Assembly (NCBI RefSeq): GCF_030406325.1
Contig: NZ_JAUEQY010000043.1
Location: 1 to 64,000, forward strand
Direction of reading: 5' to 3'
From: Actinomadura sp. DC4
Lineage (GTDB): Bacteria > Actinomycetota > Actinomycetes > Streptosporangiales > Streptosporangiaceae
DNA: 64,000 nucleotides
The notes below the pieces were generated by a model. That model was not told the DNA's origin. It did no database searches and saw only the letters and a program-made list of their open reading frames with translations. A program made the translations under genes and the position numbers. This document shows, piece by piece, positions 41,097 through 52,115 of the stretch (positions within the stretch are counted from its first letter, which is position 1; each line of letters opens with the position of its first letter).

Positions 41097-41330
41097 CTAC
41101 CGCTCTTCCTCGGAAGCTGCGGTGGCAGGGGTCTCAAGCAGCCGGTCGGTTTCGTCGTGGATCTCTGCGCCGGCGGCACGGAGGGGCTCACCGTACTTGC
41201 GGCCGTGGTGGGCGCAGAACAGCAACTCGCCGCCGCCCGCGAGGACCGCGCGGACATAGGCCTGAGCACCGCAGCGGTCGCAGCGGTCTGCGGCCGTCAG
41301 CGGCTTGGTTGGGGCAAGAGCTCCAGTCAC
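41097..41330 (-). CDS. DUF7455-like small zinc-ribbon-type protein
   Basis: This 77-residue protein starts at GTG 41330 with AGGAAGG upstream. It contains LAPTKPLTAADRCDRCGAQAYVRAVLAGGGELLFCAHHGRKY, a C-x2-C ... C-x-H-H arrangement that should bind one Zn, followed by an acidic helical end (IHDETDRLLETPATAASEEER). This small protein is conserved beside hrdB and parE in many actinomycetes and has no known function. It fits between the sigma gene and parE here too. It is probably cytoplasmic and perhaps RNA polymerase- or ribosome-associated (guess). Confidence 0.9.
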   Translation of the reverse strand: MTGALAPTKPLTAADRCDRCGAQAYVRAVLAGGGELLFCAHHGRKYGEPLRAAGAEIHDETDRLLETPATAASEEER

Positions 41331-41463
41331 GTCGCCTTCCTCGTCTCGGGGTCGGTCGCTTAGGACAACATCTAACCGGACGTGAGCGTTCCCATGCGGG
41401 TTCTGTGTACGCCGAGAGCGGAATAGCCCTTGAGGTGACAAACGTCACCCTAGCGATCAATGT

Positions 41464-42528
41464 TCAGATTTGTTCCCAGCGGAAGACGCGCAGCGCGATG
41501 ATCGTCGCGACCAGGGCGAATCCCAGCAGGATCCCTATCTGTGGCAGGACGGCGGCCGGTCCGGCCCCTCGGGCCACCACTTTCAGCATGCCCTCGTTCA
41601 GGTGGCGCAGAGGGAAGATCTCCGTGACGACACGCAGCCACTTTGGGGCCGAGTCGATGGGGAAGAACGACCCGCCGAGGAAGGCCATCGGCAGCACGAC
41701 CAGCTGGGTGACCGCCTGCGCCGCCTCCTGGGTCTTCGCCCAGGCCCCGATCAGCATGCCGATCGCGAGGAACGCCAGCATCCCCGAGACCACCATCGGG
41801 ATCACCATCCACCACGAGTGGGAGAGCTTCAGCCCGAAGAACGGCAGCGTCGCTATGCCGATGAACAGCGCCGCCTGGACGAGCGCGACGCCCAGGCTGA
41901 CCGTCACCCGCGCGGTGAACAGCGTACGGATCGGTACGGGGGACAGCCGCAGGCGGCGGAGGACGCCTTTGGTACGCCATGTCACGAGTGTGGTGGACGC
42001 GCCGAACATGCCCGCTGCGGCGAGCGCCCAGCCGAGCAGCCCCGGGGTGATGTACTGAATCGCCTTCAGGGACCGGTCCTCGACCGGCTGGGCCTGCAGG
42101 CGATACTTCGGCGGACGGCCCGACGCGGCCTGGTTGGCGGCCTGGACGAGCCCCTCCACCTGGCTCTCGGCGGTGCCCGACTTCACCTGGTCGGCGGCGG
42201 AGTAGTGGATGACGACCTGGTCGCCGCTCTGCTCCAGGGCGGCGGCGTAGTCGCCCTTCCGTACCTTCTCCAGCGCGGAGCCCCGGTCGGTGATCTTGGT
42301 GATCTTCAGCGACTTCTCGAAGCCGGCCCGCATGTCCGAGGGCATCTGGTCCAGGACCGCGACCGGGCCGATCTCCAGGACCTCCGACCTCGGCGTGGAC
42401 TGCTTGGCGAAGATGCCGCCGATGACCAGCAGGAACAGCAGCGGGAGCGCGATCGTGAAGAAGAGCGCGGTCCGGTCGCGGCGGAAGCCGAGGAACATCG
42501 CGCGGGCCAGACTCTGGAAACCGTTCAT
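41464..42528 (-). CDS. ABC-2 type transporter permease
   Basis: This 354-residue membrane protein has one helix near residues 15-40 (FRRDRTALFFTIALPLLFLLVIGGIFA). A large outside loop (~40-165) follows with VLEIGPVAVLDQMPSDMRAGF, then five to six helices, beginning ITPGLLGWALAAAGMFGASTTLV and including VTQLVVLPMAFLGGSFFPIDSAPKWL. This is the ABC2_membrane_3 plan for exporters of drugs, lipids or peptides. ATG 42528 overlaps the ATPase stop by 4 bases. The substrate is unknown; daunorubicin-type resistance pumps share the plan. Confidence 0.93.
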   Translation of the reverse strand: MNGFQSLARAMFLGFRRDRTALFFTIALPLLFLLVIGGIFAKQSTPRSEVLEIGPVAVLDQMPSDMRAGFEKSLKITKITDRGSALEKVRKGDYAAALEQSGDQVVIHYSAADQVKSGTAESQVEGLVQAANQAASGRPPKYRLQAQPVEDRSLKAIQYITPGLLGWALAAAGMFGASTTLVTWRTKGVLRRLRLSPVPIRTLFTARVTVSLGVALVQAALFIGIATLPFFGLKLSHSWWMVIPMVVSGMLAFLAIGMLIGAWAKTQEAAQAVTQLVVLPMAFLGGSFFPIDSAPKWLRVVTEIFPLRHLNEGMLKVVARGAGPAAVLPQIGILLGFALVATIIALRVFRWEQI

Positions 42529-43427
42529 GCCCGGTACTCCCGTCCGGTGAGGTCGAGGAAGACGTCCTCGAGCGTCGCGCCCTTGATCTGGACGCCTTCG
42601 AGGGCGCCGCGGTCCGCCAGCGCCTTGACCACCTTCGGGGCGTCCTGGGTGGCGACGGTGAGGGAGACCTCGTCGTCGGTCACGTCGTCCGCGCCCGGGA
42701 GCGTACGCGCGTCGTCCACGCTGATCACGCCGCTGGCCACGCTGACGCGTGCGGCCGCGTGCAGGTCGCGTACGAGCACCGCGGGCGGCCCGCTCCGCAG
42801 GATCCGGCCGCGATCCATGATCGCGACACGGTCGCAGAGGATCTCCGCCTCCTCCATGTAGTGCGTGGTCAACACGATCGTGCGGCCGTCGGTGTTGATC
42901 GCGCGCAGCACGTCCCACAGGTTGCGGCGCGCCTGCGGGTCCAGCGCGGCGGTGGGCTCGTCCAGGAAGACCAGCTCCGGCTCGTGGACGAGCGCGCAGG
43001 CGATCGACAGCCGCTGTGCCTGGCCGCCGGAGAGCTTCTCGACCTGTGTGTCGGCCTTGTCGGTCAGACCGACCGTCTCCAGCATCGAGTCGGCCTTGCG
43101 GCCCGGAACCCCGTACAGGGACCCGAAGGTCCGCAACTGCTCACGTGCGGTGAGCCGCTCGAAGAAGGCCGTGGCCTGGAGCTGGACGCCGATCCTGGGA
43201 AGCAGCGCGGGGTTGCGCGGCCAGGGAGACTGCCCGAACAGGGAGATCTCACCCCCGTCGGCCTGGCGGAGACCCTCGATGATCTCTAGGGTCGTGGTCT
43301 TTCCGGCGCCGTTCGGGCCGAGAATGCCGAAGAACTCGCCGTCATCGACGCTCAGTGAGACGCCGTCCACGGCGGTCACGTCGCCGTAGCGCTTTCGCAG
43401 GTCACTGGCGACAATCGTGTTGGACAT
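42525..43427 (-). CDS. ABC transporter ATP-binding protein (DrrA-like)
   Basis: This 300-residue ATPase has Walker A GPNGAGKTTTLEIIEGL, Q-loop VQLQATAFFERLT, signature LSGGQAQRLSIACAL, Walker B LVFLDEPTAALDPQ and switch TTHYMEEAEILCD. The last 80 residues form the DrrA-type C-terminal domain (DVSLTVATQDAPKVVKALADRGALEGVQIKGATLEDVFLDLTGREYRA). It powers the permease encoded downstream. The start at 43427 was chosen at MSNTIVASDLRKRYG; the frame extends upstream without similarity. It is divergent from parE with 163 bases between. Confidence 0.95.
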   Translation of the reverse strand: MSNTIVASDLRKRYGDVTAVDGVSLSVDDGEFFGILGPNGAGKTTTLEIIEGLRQADGGEISLFGQSPWPRNPALLPRIGVQLQATAFFERLTAREQLRTFGSLYGVPGRKADSMLETVGLTDKADTQVEKLSGGQAQRLSIACALVHEPELVFLDEPTAALDPQARRNLWDVLRAINTDGRTIVLTTHYMEEAEILCDRVAIMDRGRILRSGPPAVLVRDLHAAARVSVASGVISVDDARTLPGADDVTDDEVSLTVATQDAPKVVKALADRGALEGVQIKGATLEDVFLDLTGREYRA

Positions 43428-43590
43428 GGCAGGACCATAGGGGGGCATAACGCACGAAGCCACCGACAACCGGTGGATTTCCGCAATCTGCAACCCAGGG
43501 TGGAGCAGGCACAACGGCGCGCCGGTCGGCTACTGTCGGCCCTGCCGGGTAGCCTGCTGCCGCACGTCCTACCCCCGAGGAGCCAAGCCG

Positions 43591-45684
<2,094 letters not shown>

Positions 45685-45686
45685 GC

Positions 45687-45716
45687 GTCCCCGTCCACCC
45701 GCGGGTGGACGGGGAC
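45687..45716 (+). terminator. perfect palindromic terminator of parE
   Basis: A 30-base perfect palindrome (arms 45687-45700 and 45703-45716) starts two bases after the parE stop. The effective stem is about 12 bp with a small CCGCGG-type loop. No T-run follows. Confidence 0.8.
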
Positions 45717-45771
45717 AAGCTCCATCCGCGCGCCGATCCCCACGCGCCCGGCCGTTCCTAGTGTTCTGGTC

Positions 45772-46248
45772 ATGCATGAGGCACTCAACGCACTGATCAT
45801 CCTCGCCGTCGTCGTCCTCGTGATCGTGCGCCGCTTCCGGCGGCGCCGCGTCGACGAGCGGAAGGTCCTGGTGATACCCGCCGTCCTCGTGGTCGTCGGG
45901 CTCGCCCAGGGGAGCACGCTCGACGCGCGTCACGTGGCACTCAGCGCGGGCCTGCTCACGGCCGAGGTCGTGGCGGCCCTGCTCCTCGGGCTCGGACTCG
46001 GCGCGACGATGCGGGTGTGGCAGGATCCCGACGGCTCCCGGTGGAGCCAGGGGAACTGGGCGACCTTCGGGGTGTTCCTCGCGTCCGTGGCCGTACGCGG
46101 CGGACTGTTCGGCCTCGGCTACGCCGCGGGGGTCCGGCCGGGCAGCGGAACGGCACTGATCTCCGTCGCGGCCTGGCTGCTCGCCCAGAACGCGGTGATC
46201 GCCTGGCGGTGCCGCGAGCTCCCGGGCCGGGTTAGCGTGCAACAGTGA
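45772..46248 (+). CDS. DUF1453/CcdC-like small membrane protein
   Basis: This 158-residue protein has four hydrophobic segments: LNALIILAVVVLVIVRRFRRRRV, VLVIPAVLVVVGLAQG, LSAGLLTAEVVAALLLGLGLGATM and FGVFLASVAVRGGLFGLGYAAG, with a possible fifth LISVAAWLLAQNAVIAW. The basic cluster after helix 1 and the GATMRVWQDPDGS loop resemble the CcdC/DUF1453 group often encoded with two-component kinases. Its stop overlaps the kinase start (GTG 46245/ATG 46248), so the three genes form one operon. Likely role: a membrane partner of the kinase (inference). Confidence 0.85.
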   Translation: MHEALNALIILAVVVLVIVRRFRRRRVDERKVLVIPAVLVVVGLAQGSTLDARHVALSAGLLTAEVVAALLLGLGLGATMRVWQDPDGSRWSQGNWATFGVFLASVAVRGGLFGLGYAAGVRPGSGTALISVAAWLLAQNAVIAWRCRELPGRVSVQQ

Positions 46249-47399
46249 TGACTGAGCTGCGCGGCCTGCTCCGGCCGGTCACTTCGGCGTGGTGCTCGAC
46301 CGAGCGGCTGATGAGGAACGGCCCGCTCGTCAGGAGCGGCGCCCTCGTGGTGGGGACGCTCTGGTTCCTGTACGCGATGCTGCGCGACCATCCCGGCGGT
46401 CCGCGGTTCGGCGTCGAGGGCGCCGACCTCGTGCTCACCGCCGGGTCCTTCGCGGCGGTCGCCTGCTTCCTGCTCGGGCTGGTGCTGCACCGGCACTCGT
46501 ACGGCTACCTGGCCTTCCTCGCCAGCACCGGTTTCGGCGTTCTGCTGTACGCGGTGGCGCCCTCCCGGCCGAGCAGCGCGATCGCCTTCGCCTGTGTGGG
46601 GTTCGCCGGGGCGGCCCAGCCGCTGCTCCGATCCGGCCTGGTCGCCGCCGTGGCGACCGTCGGCATGCTCGTCGTCGTCCTCGCCGAGGGCCGCCCGGCC
46701 GGGGAGCTGTGGACGATCGTCGGCATGCTCGGCATGCTCACCGGAATCCGCGCTGGCCGTACCCGCGAGGCGGCGAGGCAGACCGAACAGCAGAACCTCG
46801 TGCTGGCCGAGCGCTCACGCATCGCCCGCGAGATCCACGACATCCTCGCGCACTCGCTGTCCGCCCAGCTCGTCCACCTGGAGGGCGCCCGGCTGCTGAT
46901 GGTGAGCGGCCGTACGGACGAGGCCCTCGACCGGGTCGAACGCGCCCGCGGCCTGGCCCGCAGCGGCCTGGAGGAGACCCGGCGGGCGCTGGCCACACTG
47001 CGCGGCGACATCCCGCCGATGGACGTGGTCCTGCGCGAACTCGCCGAAGAACACCGTCTCCTGGCCGACGCCTCCTGCGCGGTGACGATCACGGGCGTAC
47101 GGAGTGAGCTGCCGGCCAAGGCCGGCCTCGCCGTCATCCGTACGGCCCAGGAGGCCCTGACGAACGCCCGCAAGCACGCCCCGGGCGCGGCGGTCGTGGT
47201 CGCGCTCCGGTACACGGACTCGTGGTGCGAACTCGAGGTCACGGACACGGGTGGAACGCGCGAACCCGGCCCGCTCGCGACGAGCGGCGGAGGATACGGT
47301 CTGGTCGGGATGCGCGAGCGTGCGGAGCTGATCGGCGGCACGCTCGAGGCCGGTCCCGCGGGAGAGGGGTTCAGGGTGCTGCTGAGGGTGCCGCTGTGA
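46245..47399 (+). CDS. sensor histidine kinase (HisKA_3, NarL-type partner)
   Basis: This 384-residue membrane kinase starts at GTG 46245 or ATG 46248. Five to six membrane helices lie between residues 28 and 160 with no extracellular domain. The H-box is ERSRIAREIHDILAHSLSAQLVHLEGARLLM. The ATPase part has RTAQEALTNARKHAPGA (N-box), LEVTDTGGTREPG and GGGYGLVGMRERAELIGGTLEAG (G-boxes). It phosphorylates the response regulator encoded next, with which it overlaps by 4 bases. The signal is unknown; the neighbour DUF1453-like protein may take part. Confidence 0.95.
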   Translation: MMTELRGLLRPVTSAWCSTERLMRNGPLVRSGALVVGTLWFLYAMLRDHPGGPRFGVEGADLVLTAGSFAAVACFLLGLVLHRHSYGYLAFLASTGFGVLLYAVAPSRPSSAIAFACVGFAGAAQPLLRSGLVAAVATVGMLVVVLAEGRPAGELWTIVGMLGMLTGIRAGRTREAARQTEQQNLVLAERSRIAREIHDILAHSLSAQLVHLEGARLLMVSGRTDEALDRVERARGLARSGLEETRRALATLRGDIPPMDVVLRELAEEHRLLADASCAVTITGVRSELPAKAGLAVIRTAQEALTNARKHAPGAAVVVALRYTDSWCELEVTDTGGTREPGPLATSGGGYGLVGMRERAELIGGTLEAGPAGEGFRVLLRVPL

Positions 47400-48052
47400 C
47401 ACGCGTGCTGGTGGTGGACGACCAGACCGTCGTACGCGACGGGCTGGTGCTGCTGCTCGGGCTGCTGCCGGGCCTGGAGGTGGTGGGCTCGGCCGGGGAC
47501 GGCGAGGAGGCACTACGCCTGGTCGGAGAGAACAACCCGGACGTCGTCCTCATGGACCTGCGCATGCCCCGCGTGGACGGCGTCGAGGCGACCCGGCGTA
47601 TCAAGGCCGAGCATCCGTCGGTGCAGATCGTCGTGCTCACTACGTACAGTGACGACGAGTCGGTCTTCGCGGCGCTGCAGGCGGGCGCCCGGGGATACCT
47701 GACGAAGGACGCGGGCGCCGAGGAGATCGCCAGAGCCATCGACGCGGTCCAGGGCGGAGACGCCCAGCTGGATCCGTCTGTCCAGCGGCGGCTGGTGGAC
47801 GCCCTGGCCACGGGCGGCCCGCCGTCCCGCCGGCGTAGAGGCGACCTGCCGGACGGCCTGACCCAGCGTGAGGCCGAGGTGCTGACGCTGATCGCAGGGG
47901 GCAACTCGAACGCGGAGATCGCCCAGAAGTTGTTCATCAGCGAGGCGACGGTGAAGACGCACATCAACAACCTGTTCGCCAAGGCAGGCTTGAGAGACCG
48001 AGCCCAAGCCGTGACGTACGCGTACCGGAAGGGCTTGGCGGAGCTGGGCTAA
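47396..48052 (+). CDS. LuxR/NarL-type response regulator
   Basis: This 218-residue protein starts at GTG 47396, overlapping the kinase TGA. Receiver domain (1-120): VLVVDDQTVVRDGLVLLL, DVVLMDLRMPRVDG (phospho-Asp), VVLTTYSDDESVFAALQAGARGYLTKDAG (Thr, Lys). LuxR domain (~150-218): LTQREAEVLTLIAGGNSNAEIAQKLFISEATVKTHINNLFAKAGL. It is the transcriptional output of the kinase upstream. Targets are not evident in the window; the DUF1453-like gene in the same operon may be one by autoregulation. Confidence 0.96.
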   Translation: MTRVLVVDDQTVVRDGLVLLLGLLPGLEVVGSAGDGEEALRLVGENNPDVVLMDLRMPRVDGVEATRRIKAEHPSVQIVVLTTYSDDESVFAALQAGARGYLTKDAGAEEIARAIDAVQGGDAQLDPSVQRRLVDALATGGPPSRRRRGDLPDGLTQREAEVLTLIAGGNSNAEIAQKLFISEATVKTHINNLFAKAGLRDRAQAVTYAYRKGLAELG

Positions 48053-48057
48053 CCCCC

Positions 48058-48092
48058 GCTGCCCGCTGCCCGCTGCCCGCTGCCCGCTGCCC
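48058..48092. repeat. tandem heptamer (GCTGCCC) x 5
   Basis: Five perfect copies of GCTGCCC run from 48058 to 48092, beginning 5 bases after the response regulator stop. The unit length (7) is not a multiple of three and the array is outside genes. Together with the octamer array at 23.8 kb it suggests slippage-prone intergenic DNA in this genome. Confidence 0.95.
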
Positions 48093-48446
48093 GCGCCTCT
48101 CGTCGAGAACTTCAGCCCCTCCGGGCTGCGCCGCTGGGCCAGGCCGCCTGGCTCCAGACGACGACAGAGCCGTCATAGCGCACCACCGGCCGGAAGGCGC
48201 CGAGGCGTAGCCGCAGTGCCTGGACAGTGGCGGCGGCTCGGCTTTGCGGAGAGCGGACCCGAGCGCCGAGCGGGCGCGAAGATCGCCCTTCTGCGCCTAT
48301 GGGTTGATGAAGCGATGACCCACCCGCGAGAAGGCAAGGACTCCCTAGATCCCTCGTGACGCGGAGCGACGGACGATGACAAGAAGTGATCATTCGGCTA
48401 CTGTGCGTTATGGATCTATGTGATTGCTTTCTCAAGGAGAACCGGC
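48093..48446. other. intergenic region without recognisable gene
   Basis: These 354 bases lie between the heptamer array and the next gene. A 107-codon minus-strand frame (48112-48435) exists but has no regular codon bias or family-like motif. The AT-richer end (about 48380-48440, CATTCGGCTACTGTGCGTTA) probably contains the promoter of the hypothetical gene at 48447. Confidence 0.5.
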
Positions 48447-48803
48447 GTGCGTAAGACCTTCATGATCGCTGAATGCCTCCGCCGTTACGCCTGGTGGCGA
48501 CTCAACCGTTCCGACGAGCACGACGAAGGCCGGAACGCCCGTAGCGCCGTCGCGCTACTGCACGCCGCGGCGTACGCCGCTGAGCTTCCCGAGGACGCTC
48601 CCGTCATCAGTCGTCTGTGCGCGGCCGGCAGCCTCACGAGCGGGGAGTTCCGCCTTCCCGTCCCCGCCGAGCGGATCGTACGCTTCTGGCACTACGAAGA
48701 GCCCGGCGGCAACCCGGACGACCTGCTCGAGGCCATCGCGGCCATGGCCGAGCCGCCCAGGATCCCGGCCCAGCGCGACGGAGACCGGCCGCTCCACCGC
48801 TGA
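48447..48803 (+). CDS. hypothetical protein
   Basis: This 118-residue protein starts at GTG 48447 with AAGGAG eight bases upstream, a strong site. It reads RKTFMIAECLRRYAWWRLNRSDEHDEGRNARSAVALLHAAAYAAELPEDAPVI, then FRLPVPAERIVRFWHYEEPGGNPDDLLEAIAAMA. It is small, helical and acidic toward the C-terminus, with Trp-rich patches and no membrane segment or known motif. I do not recognise the family. It stands alone between two long stretches without genes. Confidence 0.72.
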   Translation: MRKTFMIAECLRRYAWWRLNRSDEHDEGRNARSAVALLHAAAYAAELPEDAPVISRLCAAGSLTSGEFRLPVPAERIVRFWHYEEPGGNPDDLLEAIAAMAEPPRIPAQRDGDRPLHR

Positions 48804-49493
48804 TCCCCGCGCAGGCCGCGTTCCACCAGGGCCGGCCTGACGGAGCCCGTGGACACCAGTGCCACAGTCGGCACCGGCCGCGAGCAACGCGGTGCGCCTG
48901 GATATCGCGGCGACCACGGACGACGCTGACCGAGAGCGCGGTACGGCGAAGGATCGCAGCCGCCAGAGTCCGCGTCGAGGGCGAGCGCGCAGGCAATCTT
49001 CGCCGGCGCCGCACCGAGCCCGACGATGCCCAACTGTGCCGTTGTGACGCGCACGACCTGCCATTGAGGTGGGCCGGAGAACAGTACGGCGAGGCGCCGC
49101 TCGCAGGTGCCTGTCGACGACGCGGACGGTGGAAGAGCAACGCGCCGGCCGGCCGAGATAGGCCCCGCAACGCCCATTCGCGGCGACATCACGGCGCAGG
49201 CCGGTTCGACGAGGAACGCGAATGGCGCTGAACCGCGCGCGAATCACACCGCGACGCAGAATCGCGGCCGCCCTTGCCGACGCTCGCGAGCGCCGGCCGC
49301 ACGCCGACGAGGCGGAAAGCGCCCCGAGGGGAAAGCCGCCGTCGTATCTCACCTGATCAGGCGTGGGGAGAAAGTGTATGGCGCGGCGATGAGAAAGCCG
49401 TCGCCGCACCTGACACGACCAAGCGCGGCGCGCCAACGAGAAGGCTGCCGCCGCACCTCACATGAGCAGGCGCGACGGCGGCCCGCACACCCG
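48804..49493. other. 690-bp stretch without a convincing gene; contains a threefold degenerate motif
   Basis: Several overlapping frames are open on both strands, but none shows consistent third-position GC or a known motif. Near the parC end a motif of the form GAAAGCCGYCGYCG-x-ACCTCAC-x-TGA-x-CAGGCG recurs at 49331, 49393 and 49440 with variation (spacings 62 and 47). It may be a decayed gene or the convergent 3' regions of the hypothetical gene and parC. Confidence 0.5.
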
Positions 49494-52013
49494 CTACTCC
49501 TCCGGCTCCGCGTCCTCCGCGTCAGTCGTCTCGCCCGATGGCGGCTCGACCGGGCTGCCGCCCACCGGACCACCGACGGCGGCGATCGGGGCCGGGAGCT
49601 TTTCTCCCGAGCCGTCGCGCCGGCCCGGTTCGGCGGTCAGTTCGAGGGGCTTTCCCGTCATCCCGGAGGCCTTCACCGGAGCCGGCCCGGCCCAGCCGAG
49701 CAGGAGTACGTCCTCGCCCTTCAAGAACCGATGGGCCCGCACGCCGCCCGTCGCGCGGCCCTTCGGCGGATAGTCCGCGTAGTCCGCGATCTTGATGGCG
49801 CCGGTCTGGGTGCCGGGCAGGGCGGTCGAACTGCCCGCGATCGTCACCACGCGGGAGTCGAGGGAGCCGTCCAGCGCGCCGAACCACACCACCTTGGCGC
49901 CCGGGCTCAGCCGGATGCCCGCCATCCCGCCCGCCGGGCGGCCCTGCGGGCGGACGCTCGAGGCCGGGAAACGGAGCAGTTGCGCGTCGCCGGTGATGAA
50001 CACCAGGTCGAGGTCCTCGGACTCCAGGTGCAGTGCGCGTACGACGCGGTCGCCGTCCTTGAGGCCGATCACCTCGAACTCGTCGGCGTTCTTCGGATAG
50101 TCGGGGGCGACCCGTTTGACCACGCCCTGCTCGGTGCCGATCGTCAGGCCGCCGGTGTCGAGGGAGGCCAGGCCCACCACCGTCTCGTTCTTGTCCAGCG
50201 CCACGAACTCGCTCATCGGCGCACCGCCGGCGAGCGACGGGGGCGCCGCCGACGGCGGGAGCGCGGGCAGGTCGAGGACGTCCACCCGGATCAGCCGGCC
50301 GGCACTCGTCACCGCGCCGATCTGGCCGCGTACGGTCGCCGCCACGGTCGAGACGATCACGTCGTGGGCGGTGCGGTCGCCCTCGCCGGGCAGGGCCTCG
50401 GCGGTCATCGTACGGGCGAGCAGGCCGGTCGAGGACAGCAGGACGCGGCACGGGTCGTCGGCCACCTCCAGCGGCACCACCGCGGTCTTGGTCTGCCCGG
50501 AGGACTCCAGGAGCACGGTGCGCCGCGGCGTGCCGTACGTCTTGGCGATCTCGGCGAGCTCGGACGAGACGAGCCCGCGCAGCTTCGGTTCCGAGTCCAG
50601 GATCGCGGTCAGCTCGGCGATCTCCCGGGTGAGCTTCTCCTTTTCCTTCTCCAGCTCGATCCGGTCGAACTTGGTCAGCCGGCGCAGCGGAGTGTCGAGG
50701 ATGTACTGCGCCTGGATCTCCGACAGCTCGAAGGCGCCCATGAGCCGCGTCTTGGCCGCGGCCGAGTCGTCGCTCTCGCGGATGACGCGGATGACCTCGT
50801 CGATGTTGAGCAGCGCGATGACGAGACCGTCGACCAGGTGGAGCCGGTCCTCGCGCTTCTTGCGGCGGAACAGGCTGCGGCGGCGTACGACCTCGATGCG
50901 GTGGTCGACGTAGACCTGGAGCAGGTCGCGCAGGCCCAGCGTGCGCGGCTGGCCGTCGACCAGCGCGACGTTGTTGATGCCGAACGTCTCCTCCATCGGC
51001 GTGAGCCGGTAGAGCTCCTCCAGCACCGCCTCGGGGTTGAAGCCGTTCTTGATCTCGATGACCAGGCGCAGGCCCTGCTGCCGGTCGGTGAGGTCCTTCA
51101 GGTCCGAGATGCCGGAGATCTTCTTCGCGTTGACGAAGTCCTTGATCTTCGCGACCACGCGCTCGGGGCCGACGGAGTACGGGAGTTCGGTGACGACGAT
51201 GCCCTTGCGGCGGGGCGTGACGTTCTCGATGTGGGCGGTGGCGCGGGTGCGGAACGTGCCGCGCCCGCTCTCGTACGCGTCGCGGATGCCCTCCAGGCCC
51301 ACGATCTTGCCGCCGGTCGGCAGGTCGGGGCCGGGCACGAAGCGCATGAGGTCGTCGAGGGTCGCGTCGGGGTGCTTGATCAGGTGCCGCGCCGCCGCGA
51401 TCACCTCGCTGAGGTTGTGCGGCGCCATGTTGGTCGCCATGCCGACCGCGATGCCGGACCCGCCGTTGACCAGCAGGTTGGGGAAGGCCGAGGGCAGGAC
51501 CTCGGGCTCCAGCTCCTGGCCGTCGTAGTTGGGGCGGAAGTCGACGGTCTCCTCGTCGATGCTCGCCACCAGCAGCGCGGCCTCGCGGGACATGCGGGCC
51601 TCGGTGTAGCGCATCGCCGCGGGCGAGTCGTCGCCGCCGAGCGAGCCGAAGTTGCCGTGCCCGTCGACGAGCCGCATCCGCATCGACCACGGCTGCGCCA
51701 GGCGTACGAGCGCGTCGTAGATGGCGGAGTCACCGTGGGGGTGCAGCTTTCCCATGACCTCACCGACGACGCGGGCGCACTTGACGTGGCCGCGGTCGGG
51801 GCGCAGCCCCATCTCGTTCATCGAGTAGAGGATGCGGCGCTGCACGGGTTTGAGCCCGTCGCGCGCGTCAGGGAGCGCCCGCTGGTAGATGACCGAGTAG
51901 GCGTACTCGAGATAGCTGCCCCGCATCTCTTCGGAGACGTCGACATCGACGATGTTCTCTTCGAAATCCGGCGGGGGAGGGGTCTGCGTACCGCGTCGTG
52001 CCATAACTGTCAT
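49494..52013 (-). CDS. parC: DNA topoisomerase IV subunit A (GyrA/ParC type)
   Basis: This 839-residue protein starts at ATG 52013 (ATG 52004 is also possible; no clear ribosome site). The breakage-reunion domain shows [27 protein letters not shown], the quinolone-region [19 protein letters not shown] with Ser96 and Asp100, and the DNA-linking Tyr136 in [10 protein letters not shown]. The C-terminal half is the beta-pinwheel with several RGQIGA/V-type blades ([33 protein letters not shown]). It ends in an acidic disordered tail. It pairs with ParE to decatenate chromosomes. It is divergent from the lactate monooxygenase and separated from parE by a two-component operon. Confidence 0.95.
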   Translation of the reverse strand: MTVMARRGTQTPPPPDFEENIVDVDVSEEMRGSYLEYAYSVIYQRALPDARDGLKPVQRRILYSMNEMGLRPDRGHVKCARVVGEVMGKLHPHGDSAIYDALVRLAQPWSMRMRLVDGHGNFGSLGGDDSPAAMRYTEARMSREAALLVASIDEETVDFRPNYDGQELEPEVLPSAFPNLLVNGGSGIAVGMATNMAPHNLSEVIAAARHLIKHPDATLDDLMRFVPGPDLPTGGKIVGLEGIRDAYESGRGTFRTRATAHIENVTPRRKGIVVTELPYSVGPERVVAKIKDFVNAKKISGISDLKDLTDRQQGLRLVIEIKNGFNPEAVLEELYRLTPMEETFGINNVALVDGQPRTLGLRDLLQVYVDHRIEVVRRRSLFRRKKREDRLHLVDGLVIALLNIDEVIRVIRESDDSAAAKTRLMGAFELSEIQAQYILDTPLRRLTKFDRIELEKEKEKLTREIAELTAILDSEPKLRGLVSSELAEIAKTYGTPRRTVLLESSGQTKTAVVPLEVADDPCRVLLSSTGLLARTMTAEALPGEGDRTAHDVIVSTVAATVRGQIGAVTSAGRLIRVDVLDLPALPPSAAPPSLAGGAPMSEFVALDKNETVVGLASLDTGGLTIGTEQGVVKRVAPDYPKNADEFEVIGLKDGDRVVRALHLESEDLDLVFITGDAQLLRFPASSVRPQGRPAGGMAGIRLSPGAKVVWFGALDGSLDSRVVTIAGSSTALPGTQTGAIKIADYADYPPKGRATGGVRAHRFLKGEDVLLLGWAGPAPVKASGMTGKPLELTAEPGRRDGSGEKLPAPIAAVGGPVGGSPVEPPSGETTDAEDAEPEE

Positions 52014-52115
52014 TGTGACGGGTCGATACGACAGGTTGCACCGTGGGCGTCGGCGTGCCGCGGACCGATGATGGAAGATGTCGCACGGGTCCGTCTATGA
52101 ACTGGGGAGTACCGC

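Noticed and set aside
41054-42058. Plus-strand 334-residue frame
   Set aside because: It covers the opposite strand of the zinc-ribbon and ABC permease genes; both real genes have clear motifs.
48692-49192. Minus-strand frame reading GIVGLGAAPAKIACALALDADSGG-like text
   Set aside because: The short phrase suggests a Rossmann loop, but the surrounding sequence is not family-like, there is no ribosome site, and half of it lies opposite the better supported gene at 48447.
49107-52100. 997-residue plus-strand frame
   Set aside because: It runs opposite to parC, whose motifs are complete on the minus strand; it has no recognisable domain and is an effect of high GC.
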